Assembly: GCF_021728295.1 (NCBI RefSeq) | Contig: NZ_JAKJXE010000001.1 | Span: forward strand, 744,001-808,000 | Reading direction: 5' to 3' | Source: Pseudomonas petrae | GTDB taxonomy: Bacteria > Pseudomonadota > Gammaproteobacteria > Pseudomonadales > Pseudomonadaceae | DNA length: 64,000 nucleotides | In this document: one piece after another, positions 49,545 to 59,081 of the stretch | How the letters are laid out: each line of letters starts with the position of its first letter | Position numbering within the stretch: the stretch's first letter is position 1 | Made by a program: the position numbers and the translations under genes | Notes under the pieces: model-generated | The model's input: the letters and a program-made list of their open reading frames with translations, nothing else | Databases searched by the model: none | Told to the model about the DNA's origin: nothing

Positions 49545-50222
49545 ATGCGTGTCCTGATTATCGAAGACGAAGAGAAAACCGCCGATTACCTGCACCGGGG
49601 CCTGACCGAGCAGGGCTACACCACCGACGTCGCGCGCGAAGGCATTGAAGGCCTGCACATGGCGCTGGAAAGCGAATACGCGGTGATCATTCTCGACGTC
49701 ATGCTGCCGGGCCTTGATGGCTACGGCGTGCTGCGCGCGCTGCGTGCGCGCAAGCAGACGCCGGTGATCATGCTGACCGCCCGCGAGAACGTTGACGATC
49801 GCATTCGCGGCCTGCGCGAAGGCGCTGATGATTACCTGGGCAAGCCCTTTTCGTTTCTGGAACTGGTGGCGCGCCTGCAAGCCCTGACCCGGCGCAGCGG
49901 CGGCCACGAGCCGGTGCAGATCAGCGTCGCCGATCTATGGATCGACCTGATCAGCCGCAAGGCCACGCGGGCCGGCTTGCGTCTGGACCTCACCGCCAAG
50001 GAGTTCTCGCTGCTCAGCGTACTGGCCCGGCGCCAGGGGGAAATCCTGTCGAAGACGTCGATTGCCGAGATGGTCTGGGACGTGAATTTCGACAGCGATG
50101 CCAACGTCGTCGAAGTCGCGATCAAACGCCTGCGCGCCAAGCTCGACGGGCCGTTCGAGCAGAAACTGCTGCACACCATTCGCGGTATGGGCTACGTGCT
50201 GGAGAGCCGTCGTGTCGACTAA
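49545..50222 (+). CDS. OmpR/PhoB-family response regulator
   Basis: The 225-residue regulator has a receiver with the phosphoacceptor in IILDVMLPGLDGYGVL (Asp51) and a winged-helix domain (about 130-222; DLTAKEFSLLSVLARRQGEIL, then VVEVAIKRLRAKLD). It resembles the CopR/CusR branch. Its gene follows the pump and overlaps the kinase gene by 11 bases, so it most likely controls the pump operon. Confidence 0.92.
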   Translation: MRVLIIEDEEKTADYLHRGLTEQGYTTDVAREGIEGLHMALESEYAVIILDVMLPGLDGYGVLRALRARKQTPVIMLTARENVDDRIRGLREGADDYLGKPFSFLELVARLQALTRRSGGHEPVQISVADLWIDLISRKATRAGLRLDLTAKEFSLLSVLARRQGEILSKTSIAEMVWDVNFDSDANVVEVAIKRLRAKLDGPFEQKLLHTIRGMGYVLESRRVD

Positions 50223-51576
50223 TTCCATCGCCCTGCGCCTGAGCGGCATGTTCGCCCTCGTGGCGTTGCTGGTGTTTCTGTTGATCGGCTGGGCGCTGTA
50301 CCTGCAAGTGGATAAGGGCCTGGGTCTGCTGCCGGAAGCCGAAGTCGATGCCCGTTACAGCGTGCTCGAATCGGCCGTCCAGCGGTACGGAACGCCCGAG
50401 CACTGGGCGAAAATCAACGCCAAGCTCAGGCTGCTCAGCGAGGAAGACAAACGCCTGCGCTTCTGGGTGGTCAGCGACAACCCGACCTATGAATTCGGCA
50501 ACCCGGACGCGGAAATCCGCGCCTTCGCCAAAGGCCCGCTGGGCATGCGCGACCTGAACCTGAGCGGCCATGATTACCCGTTCAAGGTGCTTGTCAGTCA
50601 GTTCCCGGCGAAAGATCAACGCCCGCCGCTGCGTTTTCTGACAGCGGTGGACACCGAAACCTTCTGGCAGACCCAACATTCCCTGCTTGTCGCGCTGATC
50701 AGTCTGGCGGCCGTTGGCATCCTGCTCGCGTCTGCGCTGGGTTACTGGGTGGCGCGCATCGGCCTGAAACCGCTGACGGCGCTGTCCCTGGAGGCGCGCA
50801 AACTGACGCCGCCGCGGTTGAGCGGGCGCCTGAAATTGTCGCAGTTGCCGCCGGAACTGGATCAGTTTGTGACCTCGTTTAACTCGACGCTGGATCGGGT
50901 CGAGCAAGCCTATTCGCGGCTGGAATCGTTCAACGCAGACGTCGCCCACGAGTTGCGCTCTCCCCTGACCAATCTTATCGGCCAGACCCAGGTGGCGTTG
51001 ACCCGAGGGCGTTCGGCCGAGCATTACTTCGAGGTGCTGCAATCGAACCTCGAAGAGCTGGAACGACTGCGCTCGATCATCAATGACATGTTGTTTCTCG
51101 CCAGCGCCGACCAGGGCAGCAAGGCCACACAACTGACCCAGGCCTCACTCGCTCAGGAAGTGGCGAAGACCCTGGATTACCTGGATTTCATTCTGGAAGA
51201 CGCGCAAGTGCAGGTTGAGGTGCGTGGGGATGCCAACGCGCCCATCGAAACCGCGCACTTGCGCCGGGCGCTGATCAACCTGCTGCACAACGCGGTGCAG
51301 CACACCTCGCCGGGGCAGTTGATTCATGTGGACATACGCGATGAGGGCGATCACGTCAGCATCGGCGTGACCAACCCCGGCGCGCCGATCGCCGGGGAAC
51401 ATCTGCCCAAGTTATTCGAGCGCTTCTACCGGGTGGACGCCTCGCGCAGCAACAGCGGCGCCAACCACGGGCTCGGCCTGGCAATCGTCAAAGCCATCGC
51501 GCTGATGCACGGCGGCACCGTGTTCGTGCGCAGCGAGCATGGCGTGAATACGTTCGGGATCAATTTGCCGAGTTGA
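50212..51576 (+). CDS. Two-component sensor histidine kinase
   Basis: The 454-residue kinase starts at GTG 50212, overlapping the regulator. It has two membrane helices (LSGMFALVALLVFLLIGWALYL and LLVALISLAAVGILLASALGYWV), a periplasmic sensor loop of about 130 residues, a HAMP, a His-kinase box VAHELRSPLTNLIG, and a HATPase domain (LINLLHNAVQHTS, LFERFYRVDASRS, GLGLAIVKAI). The form fits CusS/CopS-type sensors, but no metal motif is evident. Confidence 0.9.
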   Translation: MSTNSIALRLSGMFALVALLVFLLIGWALYLQVDKGLGLLPEAEVDARYSVLESAVQRYGTPEHWAKINAKLRLLSEEDKRLRFWVVSDNPTYEFGNPDAEIRAFAKGPLGMRDLNLSGHDYPFKVLVSQFPAKDQRPPLRFLTAVDTETFWQTQHSLLVALISLAAVGILLASALGYWVARIGLKPLTALSLEARKLTPPRLSGRLKLSQLPPELDQFVTSFNSTLDRVEQAYSRLESFNADVAHELRSPLTNLIGQTQVALTRGRSAEHYFEVLQSNLEELERLRSIINDMLFLASADQGSKATQLTQASLAQEVAKTLDYLDFILEDAQVQVEVRGDANAPIETAHLRRALINLLHNAVQHTSPGQLIHVDIRDEGDHVSIGVTNPGAPIAGEHLPKLFERFYRVDASRSNSGANHGLGLAIVKAIALMHGGTVFVRSEHGVNTFGINLPS

Positions 51577-51595
51577 GGTGGGCGTCTGGATTGCC

Positions 51596-51653
51596 CTGAT
51601 CGCTCCCACGCTGAGCGTGAGGAACGATCAGCAGGTAAACCGTGAGGAACGAT
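51596..51653. repeat. Imperfect inverted and direct repeat after the kinase
   Basis: CTGATCG at 51596-51602 pairs with CGATCAG at 51625-51631, with CACGCT / AGCGTG inside. CGTGAGGAACGAT then repeats at 51641-51653. This resembles the GTTCCCACGCT-type palindromes of pseudomonads. It lies between two convergent genes and may serve as a terminator. Confidence 0.6.
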
Positions 51654-51680
51654 TAGCCTGCCGATCAGGCCAGACGGCGA

Positions 51681-52022
51681 TCAACCCTTCTTCACAAACT
51701 CCGATTTCAACTTCATCGCGCCGATGCCGTCGATTTTGCAGTCGATGTCATGATCGCCGTCCACCAGGCGGATGTTTTTGACCTTGGTGCCGACCTTGAC
51801 CACCAGCGACGAGCCTTTGACCTTCAGGTCTTTGATGACCGTGACGGTGTCGCCGTCCTGCAGCGTGTTGCCCACTGCGTCCTTGATCACCTTGGCGTCA
51901 TCGCCCGCTTCGGCGCTGGCGCCGTCAGCCGACCACTCGTGGGCACATTCCGGGCACACGAGCTGGCTACCATCTTCGTAGGTGTACTCGGAACTGCATT
52001 TTGGGCACGGCGGTAAGCTCAC
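51681..52022 (-). CDS. yjdM: YjdM/PhnA-family zinc-ribbon protein
   Basis: The 113-residue protein has an N-terminal zinc ribbon (Cys6, Cys9, Cys23, Cys26) and a C-terminal SH3-like PhnA domain ([25 protein letters not shown]). The old name 'alkylphosphonate utilization operon protein PhnA' is misleading; the role is unknown. Confidence 0.93.
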   Translation of the reverse strand: MSLPPCPKCSSEYTYEDGSQLVCPECAHEWSADGASAEAGDDAKVIKDAVGNTLQDGDTVTVIKDLKVKGSSLVVKVGTKVKNIRLVDGDHDIDCKIDGIGAMKLKSEFVKKG

Positions 52023-52174
52023 GGCGAATCTCGCATCAGATAAATAGGCGCAGGATTATAAGGGTTTTTACCCACCTGAGGAGCGGGCGCCTGAAAACGC
52101 TGGAAACATCGCCCGCTGCGGTAGTCTCAATCGCAAGCGCGGCGAGATGCCGTGGTCAGGGCGAGGACTCAGCA

Positions 52175-52597
52175 ATGAACGATCCATTTGACCTGCAACG
52201 ATTTGTCGATGCGCAAGCGTCGACGCACGAAAGTGCACTGGCGGAGCTGAAATCCGGGCGTAAACAGTCGCACTGGATGTGGTTCGTGTTCCCGCAACTG
52301 GCGGGTCTGGGCCACAGCGACATGGCCCGGCGGTACGGGATCAGTGGGCGTGACGAGGCGACTGCCTACTTGCAGCATTCGGTATTGGGCGAACGGTTGG
52401 CGCGCTGTTGCGAGGCGTTGCTTCAATGGAAAGACCGCAGCGCCATGCAGATCATGGGCTCGCCGGATGACATGAAACTGCGATCAAGCATGACGCTGTT
52501 CGCGGCGGTGGCGCCGGATCAAGCGGTTTTCCGGGACGTGCTGGAGGCGTTTTTTGGAGGTAAGCCGGACAGTGTGACCTTGTCGAAGCTGGCTTGA
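52175..52597 (+). CDS. DUF1810-family protein
   Basis: The 140-residue protein (ATG 52175) has the DUF1810 marks FVDAQASTHESALAELKSGRK, WMWFVFPQLAGLGHS and YGISGRDEATAYLQH. Function unknown. The frame is open upstream for 58 codons without protein character. Confidence 0.9.
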   Translation: MNDPFDLQRFVDAQASTHESALAELKSGRKQSHWMWFVFPQLAGLGHSDMARRYGISGRDEATAYLQHSVLGERLARCCEALLQWKDRSAMQIMGSPDDMKLRSSMTLFAAVAPDQAVFRDVLEAFFGGKPDSVTLSKLA

Positions 52598-52895
52598 GCA
52601 ATATTCAGCGAGCCGTCCTGACATGAGCGTTGATCGCCTGATGAGACACGCCTGGACGAACGCAAGTCTGCGGGTGTATCGCGATCAGTTGTAGGAGCGC
52701 GCTTGCCCGCGAACAGGGGAGGACCAGCTTAATATCAATGACTGATACGACGTCTTCGCGGGCAAGCGCGCTCCTACAGTTGACTGTGTATGGCCAGAAG
52801 GTGCGGCAGCCGCGAGTTCGGGTCATGCCCTCCTCGCCGCGCCACGGGTGAAACCCACAGGATTCAGTGCGCCAGCAGCACCATCCAGCCAGCCC
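52598..52895. other. Intergenic DNA with REPIN
   Basis: The interval between DUF1810 and the ZIP gene stop holds a REPIN (52690-52778), and nothing else was recognised. Confidence 0.6.
52690..52778. repeat. REPIN (GCGCGCTTGCCCGCG type)
   Basis: GTAGGAGCGCGCTTGCCCGC at 52691-52710 recurs inverted as GCGGGCAAGCGCGCTCCTAC at 52758-52777. Two inverted REPs with a 40-base spacer form a REPIN, the common mobile repeat of this genus mobilised by RAYT transposases; none is in the window. Confidence 0.92.
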
Positions 52896-53783
52896 TTACG
52901 CCAGCGCCGTGTCCATCACCATCATCAAGCAGAACCCGACCAGCAATCCGAAGCTGGCGATTTTGTCGTGTCCGTTGCGCCGGGATTCGGGGATGATTTC
53001 GTGGGTCACCACCAGCAGCATCGCCCCGGCCGCCAGCGCCAGTCCCACCGGTAACAGCACTGCGGCCACTTCCACCAGCCAGGCGCAGAGCACTGCGAAC
53101 ACAGGCTCGACCAACCCGGACGCCGCGCCGATCAGGAACGCCTTGAGCCGCGACATGCCGGCCGCCGCCAGCACCAGCGCGATCACCAGCCCTTCCGGCA
53201 CGTCCTGCAGGGCAATACCCATCGCCAGGCTGTCGGCGTGGGCCAGACCACCACCCGCCGACACGCCCACCGCCATGCCTTCGGGAATGTTGTGGGCAAT
53301 GATGGCGATGACAAACAGCCAGATATTCGAGGGGATCGCCGGTTTCCCGGCCACCTCCGACAACTGCGGCCCCCTGGAAACCAGCGTGTCTACCAGAAAT
53401 AACCCGGCCGCCCCGAGCAGTATCCCGAAGCTGACCAACGCCCCGGCGCCCCAAGGGGTAAAGCCCAGATCGTGGGCCGCGCCCAGGCCCGGCACAATCA
53501 ACGAAAACGCTGTCGCCGCCAGCATGATGCCGGCGCCGAAACCCAGCAGGCCGTCGGACACCGCCACCGGCATGCTGCGGATCACCAGCACCGGCACGGC
53601 GCCCAGGGCAGTGCCCAACGCGCAGATGGCGCCGCCTTCCAGCGCTCGCAACATTCTGGGCTCGAGCGCCACCCACGAAAGTCCCTGGGCCACCAGCAAA
53701 CCGGTGCCGACGAGCACCAGAATCGAGCCCAATGCCAGCCGCAATAACCGCACGCTGCCGAGAGCCAGTATGTCCGAGCGCAT
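52896..53783 (-). CDS. ZIP-family divalent metal transporter
   Basis: The 295-residue membrane protein has eight helices and the ZIP metal motifs HNIPEGMAVG (about 160) and LQDVPEGLVIA (about 190), plus HEIIPE near 265. It lies 29 bases downstream of sodA, the place of PA4467 in P. aeruginosa, and may import Mn or Zn for the superoxide dismutase when iron is scarce. Confidence 0.92.
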   Translation of the reverse strand: MRSDILALGSVRLLRLALGSILVLVGTGLLVAQGLSWVALEPRMLRALEGGAICALGTALGAVPVLVIRSMPVAVSDGLLGFGAGIMLAATAFSLIVPGLGAAHDLGFTPWGAGALVSFGILLGAAGLFLVDTLVSRGPQLSEVAGKPAIPSNIWLFVIAIIAHNIPEGMAVGVSAGGGLAHADSLAMGIALQDVPEGLVIALVLAAAGMSRLKAFLIGAASGLVEPVFAVLCAWLVEVAAVLLPVGLALAAGAMLLVVTHEIIPESRRNGHDKIASFGLLVGFCLMMVMDTALA

Positions 53784-53812
53784 AAATCGCCTTATTCGAG
53801 GTCTGGGAGGTT

Positions 53813-54424
53813 TCAGCCGAGCGCCGCTGCGTAGCGCCTGGACACTTCATCCCAGTTCACGACGTTGTAGAACGCGGCGATGTATTCAGGACGACGGTTC
53901 TGGTAGCGCAGGTAATAAGCATGCTCCCAGACGTCCAGCCCGAGGATCGGCGTATTGCCGTTCATGAGCGGGCTGTCCTGATTGCCGCTGCTTTCCACGA
54001 CGAGCTTTTTGCCCGGAGTGACGCTCAGCCAGGCCCAGCCGCTGCCGAAACGGGTCAGCGCTGCTTTGGTGAAAGCGTCCTTGAACGCCTCGAATCCGCC
54101 CACCTGTTCGTTGATCGCCGTCGCCAGCGCACCGCTTGGCGCACCGCCACCTTGTGGGCTCATGACTTCCCAGAACAGCGAATGGTTGGCGTGACCTCCG
54201 CCCTGATTGATCACCGCTGGGCGCAGTTTTTCCGGAAGTTCGGCGACGCTGGCAACCAGCTTCTCGATGGGCCACTCCGCGTATTCAGTGCCGTCGACCG
54301 CCGCGTTCAGGTTGTTGATGTAGGTCTGATGGTGCTTGCTGTAGTGAATCTCCATGGTCTGCGCGTCGATGTGGGGTTCGAGCGCATCGTAAGCGTAGGG
54401 CAAGGCAGGCAAGGTAAAGGGCAT
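53813..54424 (-). CDS. sodA: Manganese superoxide dismutase
   Basis: SodA dismutates superoxide and replaces Fe-SOD in low iron. The ATG at 54424 gives 203 residues ([20 protein letters not shown]). Metal ligands are His27, His81 ([11 protein letters not shown], the Mn type), and the Asp and His in [11 protein letters not shown]. The frame is open a further 42 codons upstream inside the previous gene but is not coding there. Confidence 0.97.
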   Translation of the reverse strand: MPFTLPALPYAYDALEPHIDAQTMEIHYSKHHQTYINNLNAAVDGTEYAEWPIEKLVASVAELPEKLRPAVINQGGGHANHSLFWEVMSPQGGGAPSGALATAINEQVGGFEAFKDAFTKAALTRFGSGWAWLSVTPGKKLVVESSGNQDSPLMNGNTPILGLDVWEHAYYLRYQNRRPEYIAAFYNVVNWDEVSRRYAAALG

Positions 54425-54425
54425 G

Positions 54426-54887
54426 TCAGTGGACTCCAAACGAGAGGGTGCCGGCGCGGGCAGCGTGGTGCTGAAGCGCCGAGCGGGAATGTTCGCCGCT
54501 GCTGTTGAGCAGACGTTGAGTGCGTGGGTACTCGCCGTATTGGCCGACAAAACCCAAGAGTTCGCTGTAGGTTTTATTGCTGTGCCGCAGCGCTGCCTGT
54601 CGCAGGGCGGGCGTCATTTGCGGATCCTGAATCACATTCAACAGGCGCTGATGGACGGCGCAGAGGTATTCGGCGCTCTCCTCCGGCTGACCCAGGCTCA
54701 GGTGCAGATCCGCCAGGTTGTGGTGCGAAATCACAAACGCCGCCACGGCTTCATCGGCGACGCTCCAGCGGTCGAAGAGCACCTGCGCCAGCGCGAGGGC
54801 CTGCAGGTACAGCTCGCGGGCATCGATCAGGTCGCCTCGGTTGAAGCTGCTGTTACCGCTCAGGATGGTACGTTTCCATTGCTCCAT
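54426..54887 (-). CDS. OrfX-like protein of the fagA-sodA operon
   Basis: The 153-residue helical protein ([15 protein letters not shown]) resembles a TPR-like fold ([18 protein letters not shown], then [27 protein letters not shown]). It sits where orfX lies in the P. aeruginosa fagA-fumC-orfX-sodA operon. An in-frame GTG at 54902 would overlap fagA; ATG 54887 has GAGG nine bases upstream. Function unknown. Confidence 0.75.
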   Translation of the reverse strand: MEQWKRTILSGNSSFNRGDLIDARELYLQALALAQVLFDRWSVADEAVAAFVISHHNLADLHLSLGQPEESAEYLCAVHQRLLNVIQDPQMTPALRQAALRHSNKTYSELLGFVGQYGEYPRTQRLLNSSGEHSRSALQHHAARAGTLSFGVH

Positions 54888-54898
54888 GGCACAGGTCC

Positions 54899-55330
54899 TC
54901 ACGAGTGGCGCCGGCGATCAGAAGCCGTCGGCAGGGCGTTTTGCGGATTCGATGGCGCGGGTTCCGTCAGAGGAATCGACGGCAGCAGCGCGCAGGTCGC
55001 CAAGCGCTGGGCGAAGGCCTGAACGCGTTGCCGTTGCGCAGCGGATTCGGCGAGTGCCTGCATATCACGCAGGGGACGCCATGCCTGGTCCAGGCACAGA
55101 CAACGCCAATGCCAGGGCAGCGCGGTGTCGCTGGCGGTGTCGATCAGCAGGCGAAAGGTGCTTTCACAGATGAGGGATTTGGGCGTGGCGGTAAAGCGCG
55201 CCAGATAGCGACCTTCCGCAAGGTAGTGTTCGATGAGCCGCGGTTCGTCCGGATCCAGCGCGCAACGAATCCGCAGACTCAATGCGCGCCAGTTTTCCAG
55301 GTACGGCGACTCGTGCAGAACAGTACCCAT
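54899..55330 (-). CDS. fagA: FagA-like Fur-associated protein
   Basis: The 143-residue protein (MGTVLHESPYLENWRALS) is first in the operon and has no signal or domain I recognise beyond position. In P. aeruginosa fagA is the Fur-associated first gene of the sodA operon. The name here rests on context (Fur box at 55347-55365, sodA downstream), not on a clear sequence motif. Confidence 0.65.
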   Translation of the reverse strand: MGTVLHESPYLENWRALSLRIRCALDPDEPRLIEHYLAEGRYLARFTATPKSLICESTFRLLIDTASDTALPWHWRCLCLDQAWRPLRDMQALAESAAQRQRVQAFAQRLATCALLPSIPLTEPAPSNPQNALPTASDRRRHS

Positions 55331-55346
55331 GACCGAGGCCCACTTA

Positions 55347-55365
55347 ACTAATGAGATTCATTATT
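55347..55365 (-). promoter_or_regulatory. Fur box upstream of fagA
   Basis: ACTAATGAGATTCATTATT (plus strand) matches the 19-base Fur consensus at about 13 positions by eye, 17 bases before the fagA ATG. A second AATAATGA-type half overlaps to the right. Iron repression is expected. Confidence 0.75.
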
Positions 55366-55437
55366 AAATGAGTTTAAGAATCAACACAACCCCGGCGAGG
55401 TATTGAGATCATGCGCTGGCCTCAAGCACACTCAACT

Positions 55438-55526
55438 GCAGGAGCGCGCTTGCCCGCCAATCGCAGTGGATCAGCTCCATTTTCTGTGACTGACACCCCG
55501 ACATTCGCGGGCAAGCGCGCTCCTAG
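55438..55526. repeat. REPIN (GCGCGCTTGCCCGC type)
   Basis: GGAGCGCGCTTGCCCGC at 55441-55457 recurs inverted as GCGGGCAAGCGCGCTCCTA at 55507-55525. It belongs to the same family as the REPIN at 52.7 kb. Confidence 0.9.
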
Positions 55527-55561
55527 AGGGTCCGGGTGTGACATAAATCGAAAAACCCTCA

Positions 55562-55601
55562 CAAAAAAGGCCCGCACCGAGATCGGGGCAGGCCTTGGGG
55601 A
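55562..55601 (-). terminator. pmbA terminator
   Basis: On the minus strand AAGGCCTGCCCCGAT pairs with ATCTCGGTGCGGGCCTT and is followed by TTTTG, about 25 bases past the pmbA stop. Confidence 0.75.
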
Positions 55602-55624
55602 TGAAGCGCTAAAGCAGAGCGAAC

Positions 55625-56971
55625 TCAGCTGCCCGCGACCATCATCTTCTCGATCAGCACAGAGCCGGTGCGGATGTTGCTGCGCAGTTCCAGATCACTG
55701 CCCACCGCAATGATCTGCTTGAACATGTCGCGCATGTTGCCGGCGATGGTCACTTCCTGAACCGCGAACTGGATCTCGCCGTTCTCGACCCAGAAACCTG
55801 CCGCACCGCGAGAATAATCGCCGGTGACCATGTTCAGCCCACTGCCCATCAACTCCGTGACCAGCAGCCCGCGTCCCATTCGGCGGATCAGCGCCGCCTG
55901 GTCTTCAGTGCCGTGGCTGACGAACAGGTTATGCACGCCACCCGCGTTCGCGGTGCTCGGCAGGCTGAGTTTGCGGCCCGAATACGTGCTGAGGATGTAG
56001 GAAACCAGATCGCCGTTTTCGACGAACGGCTTGGCATAGGTCGCCAGGCCGTCGCCGTCGAAGGCGGAGCTGCCCATGGCGCCGACCAGATGCGGGCGCT
56101 CGTCGATGGTCATCCACTCGGGGAACAGGCGCTGACCGATCGCCCCTTCGAGGAACGACGACTTGCGATACAGGTTGCCGCCGGAAATCGCGCCCAGAAA
56201 ACTGCCGAACAGACCGCCCGCCAGCTCCGCGGAGAACAGCACCGGCACTTCGCAGGTCGGCACCGGCCGTGCGCCCAGTCGGCTCGCGGCGCGCTCGGCG
56301 GCTTTCTGGCCGATGAGTTTGGCATCCATCAGCAGCTCGCCACGGCGATTGACGTCATACCAGTAGTCGCGCTGCATCTGCCCTTCGCCTTCGGCGATCA
56401 TCACGCAGCTCAGGCTGTGACGGGTCGACGCATAACCGCCGATGAAACCGTGACTGTTGCCGTAGACGCGGCAGCCCTGATGCACGTTCAGCGTGGTGCC
56501 GTCGGCGTTCTTGATCCGGCTGTCGGCGTCGAAGGCAGCGGCTTCGCAGATCAGCGCGCGTTCGATGGCCTGCTCGGGGGTGATGTCCCACGGGTGATAA
56601 AGATCGAAATCCGGTTGGTCTTTCGCCATCAATGCGGCATCGGCGAGACCCGAGGCCTCGTCTTCCGACGTGTGTTTGGCGATGGCCAGCGCGGCAGCAA
56701 CGGTCTCGCGAATGGCATCGGGGCCGCTCGCGGAGGTGCTGGCCGAACCCTTGCGGTGGCCGACGTACAAGGTGATGCCGAAACCCTGATCACGGTTGAA
56801 TTCGACTGTCTCGACTTCGCGCTGGCGAACCGTGGTGGACAGGCCCTGCTCCAGCGACACGGCGACTTCGCACGCGGTGGCGCCCTGACGTTTGGCTTCG
56901 GCGACGATCTGCTCGACCTGCTGCTGCAATGCCGGCAAAGCCTGCGGGCCGACGGTTTCTGATGCACTCAT
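55625..56971 (-). CDS. pmbA: Metalloprotease-like PmbA (TldE)
   Basis: PmbA pairs with TldD as a two-subunit protease that trims microcin precursors, degrades CcdA and processes other peptides. The ATG at 56971 has GGAG six bases before it and gives 448 residues; an ATG five codons upstream lacks one. Family blocks include [25 protein letters not shown]. It diverges from darP and lies 650 bases from tldD. Confidence 0.95.
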   Translation of the reverse strand: MSASETVGPQALPALQQQVEQIVAEAKRQGATACEVAVSLEQGLSTTVRQREVETVEFNRDQGFGITLYVGHRKGSASTSASGPDAIRETVAAALAIAKHTSEDEASGLADAALMAKDQPDFDLYHPWDITPEQAIERALICEAAAFDADSRIKNADGTTLNVHQGCRVYGNSHGFIGGYASTRHSLSCVMIAEGEGQMQRDYWYDVNRRGELLMDAKLIGQKAAERAASRLGARPVPTCEVPVLFSAELAGGLFGSFLGAISGGNLYRKSSFLEGAIGQRLFPEWMTIDERPHLVGAMGSSAFDGDGLATYAKPFVENGDLVSYILSTYSGRKLSLPSTANAGGVHNLFVSHGTEDQAALIRRMGRGLLVTELMGSGLNMVTGDYSRGAAGFWVENGEIQFAVQEVTIAGNMRDMFKQIIAVGSDLELRSNIRTGSVLIEKMMVAGS

Positions 56972-57064
56972 GACGTTCTCCATCAAATTCTGATTTCAGC
57001 AGCCGGGCCGGACAATCGGTCCCTGACTGGTTATCATGGCGGCGTTTATTTGCGGACGGCCCCC

Positions 57065-57586
57065 ATGGTTGATTCTTACGACGACTCCTTCGACGGAGAG
57101 AAAAGCAAAACCCAGGTCAAACGAGAGCTTCACGCTCTGGTGGAGCTGGGCGAACGCTTGACGACATTCAAGCCCGATGTGCTGGCCAAGCTGCCTTTGA
57201 CCGACCCTTTGCGTCGGGCATTGGCCGATGCTTCCAAGCACACCGCGCACATTGCGCGCAAACGCCACATTCAATTCATCGGCAAGCTGATGCGCGATCA
57301 GGATCTGGATGAAATCCTGGTGCTGCTCGATCAGCTTGACGCCTCTACGCGCCAGTACAACGAGCGCTTCCACAATCTGGAACGCTGGCGTGATCGCCTG
57401 GTGACCGGTACCGACGACGTGCTTGAGCAGTTCGTCAGCGAATACCCGGACGCCGACCGTCAGCAACTGCGCTCGCTGATCCGTCAGGCTCAGCATGAAG
57501 CTGCGCAGAACAAGGCCCCTACCGCGACCCGCAAAATCTTCAAATACATCCGCGAGCTAGACGAAAGCAAACGCGGACTGCGCTAA
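57065..57586 (+). CDS. darP: Ribosome biogenesis factor DarP (YjgA)
   Basis: DarP binds immature 50S particles and helps activate the peptidyl-transferase centre. The ATG at 57065 gives 173 residues ([22 protein letters not shown]), with the helical repeats [21 protein letters not shown] and [19 protein letters not shown] and a basic tail. The pmbA-darP-tldD order is common in Pseudomonas. Confidence 0.95.
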   Translation: MVDSYDDSFDGEKSKTQVKRELHALVELGERLTTFKPDVLAKLPLTDPLRRALADASKHTAHIARKRHIQFIGKLMRDQDLDEILVLLDQLDASTRQYNERFHNLERWRDRLVTGTDDVLEQFVSEYPDADRQQLRSLIRQAQHEAAQNKAPTATRKIFKYIRELDESKRGLR

Positions 57587-57636
57587 AAAATTGCTGCGCC
57601 GTTTGAATCACTCAACCGGCGCAAGCCCCTCAACTA

Positions 57637-59079
57637 TCAAGCCCCGCCTGTGCCGCCAACGGTGATCGCATCGATCTTCAGGGTCGGCTGACCGACGCCT
57701 ACCGGCACCGATTGACCGTCCTTGCCGCAGGTGCCGACTCCGCTGTCCAGGGACAGATCGTTGCCGACCATTGACACGCGACTCATGCATTCCGGACCGT
57801 TGCCAATCAGCGTCGCGCCCTTGACCGGTGCGGTGATTTTGCCGTCTTCGATCAGATAAGCCTCGCTGGTGGAGAACACGAACTTGCCGCTGGTGATGTC
57901 CACCTGCCCGCCGCCGAGGTTGGCGCAGTAGATGCCGCGCTTGACCGAGGCGATGATTTCCGCCGGATCGCTCTGGCCGCCGAGCATGTAGGTATTGGTC
58001 ATGCGCGGCATCGGCAGGTGCGCGTAGGACTCGCGACGACCATTACCCGTGCGCGCGACGCCCATCAGACGCGCGTTGAGCTTGTCTTGCATGTAGCCCT
58101 TGAGCACGCCGTTTTCGATCAGCGTGGTGCACTCGGTCGGGGTGCCCTCGTCATCGACGGTCAGGGAGCCGCGTCGATCCGCCAGGGTGCCGTCATCGAC
58201 GATGGTGCAGAGTTTCGACGCAACCATCTCGCCCATGCGACCGCTGTAAGCCGAGCTGCCCTTGCGGTTGAAGTCGCCCTCGAGGCCGTGGCCGACCGCT
58301 TCGTGCAACAACACGCCAGACCAGCCGGAGCCCAGTACCACCGGCAACGTGCCAGCCGGGGCCGGAATGGCTTCGAGATTGACCAGCGCCTGACGCAGCG
58401 CCTCACGGGCATAGCCCATGGCGCGGTCGTCGCTGAGGAAATAACGGTAATCGGTGCGACCGCCGCCGCCGTGTCCGCCGCGCTCACGACGGCCGTTCTG
58501 CTCGACGATCACGCTGACGTTGAAGCGCACCAGCGGACGTACGTCGGCGGCAAGACCGCCGTCAGTGGACGCCACAAGAATGCGTTCCCAGACACCGGCC
58601 ATACTCACGGTGACTTGCTGAATACGCGGGTCCAGCGCACGGGTGGCGGCGTCGACGCGCTTGAGCAGTTCGACTTTCTCGGCGCGGGTCATGACTTCCA
58701 GCGGGTTGTCCGGCGCGTACAGCTGGGCGACGTCCTGGGTGGTGAACGCCTGAACGCGGCCGTTCTGGCCGGCGCGGGAAATCGAGCGAGCGGCACGGGC
58801 CGCCTGGGTCAGGGCTTCAGGAGTAATGGCGTTGCTGTAGGCGAAGCCGGTTTTCTCGCCTGACTGCGCGCGTACTCCGACGCCCTGGTCCAGGTTGAAA
58901 CTGCCTTCCTTGACGATGCCGTCTTCCAGCGCCCAGGACTCGGAAATCTGCCCCTGAAAATACAGGTCGGCTGCGTCGATGCCTGGGCCGGCCAGCTCGC
59001 CGAGCACCGATTGCAGGCTGTCGATGCTCAGGCCGCCTGGTGCCAGAAGGTGTTCGCTGACAGAGGACAAGTGGCTCAT
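57637..59079 (-). CDS. tldD: Metalloprotease TldD
   Basis: TldD is the catalytic partner of PmbA. The ATG at 59079 has GGAG five bases before and gives 480 residues. The zinc motif [11 protein letters not shown] (HExxxH) lies near 265, with the third ligand Cys in the C-terminal part. The first codons follow the nitrilase-family gene by two bases, so the two are coupled. Confidence 0.96.
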   Translation of the reverse strand: MSHLSSVSEHLLAPGGLSIDSLQSVLGELAGPGIDAADLYFQGQISESWALEDGIVKEGSFNLDQGVGVRAQSGEKTGFAYSNAITPEALTQAARAARSISRAGQNGRVQAFTTQDVAQLYAPDNPLEVMTRAEKVELLKRVDAATRALDPRIQQVTVSMAGVWERILVASTDGGLAADVRPLVRFNVSVIVEQNGRRERGGHGGGGRTDYRYFLSDDRAMGYAREALRQALVNLEAIPAPAGTLPVVLGSGWSGVLLHEAVGHGLEGDFNRKGSSAYSGRMGEMVASKLCTIVDDGTLADRRGSLTVDDEGTPTECTTLIENGVLKGYMQDKLNARLMGVARTGNGRRESYAHLPMPRMTNTYMLGGQSDPAEIIASVKRGIYCANLGGGQVDITSGKFVFSTSEAYLIEDGKITAPVKGATLIGNGPECMSRVSMVGNDLSLDSGVGTCGKDGQSVPVGVGQPTLKIDAITVGGTGGA

Positions 59080-59081
59080 AT

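Larger units (their letters stand above)
55331..55624. other. fagA promoter, REPIN and pmbA terminator
   Basis: From left to right: the fagA leader with a Fur box (55347-55365), a REPIN (55438-55526), and the pmbA terminator (55564-55600). Confidence 0.7.
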
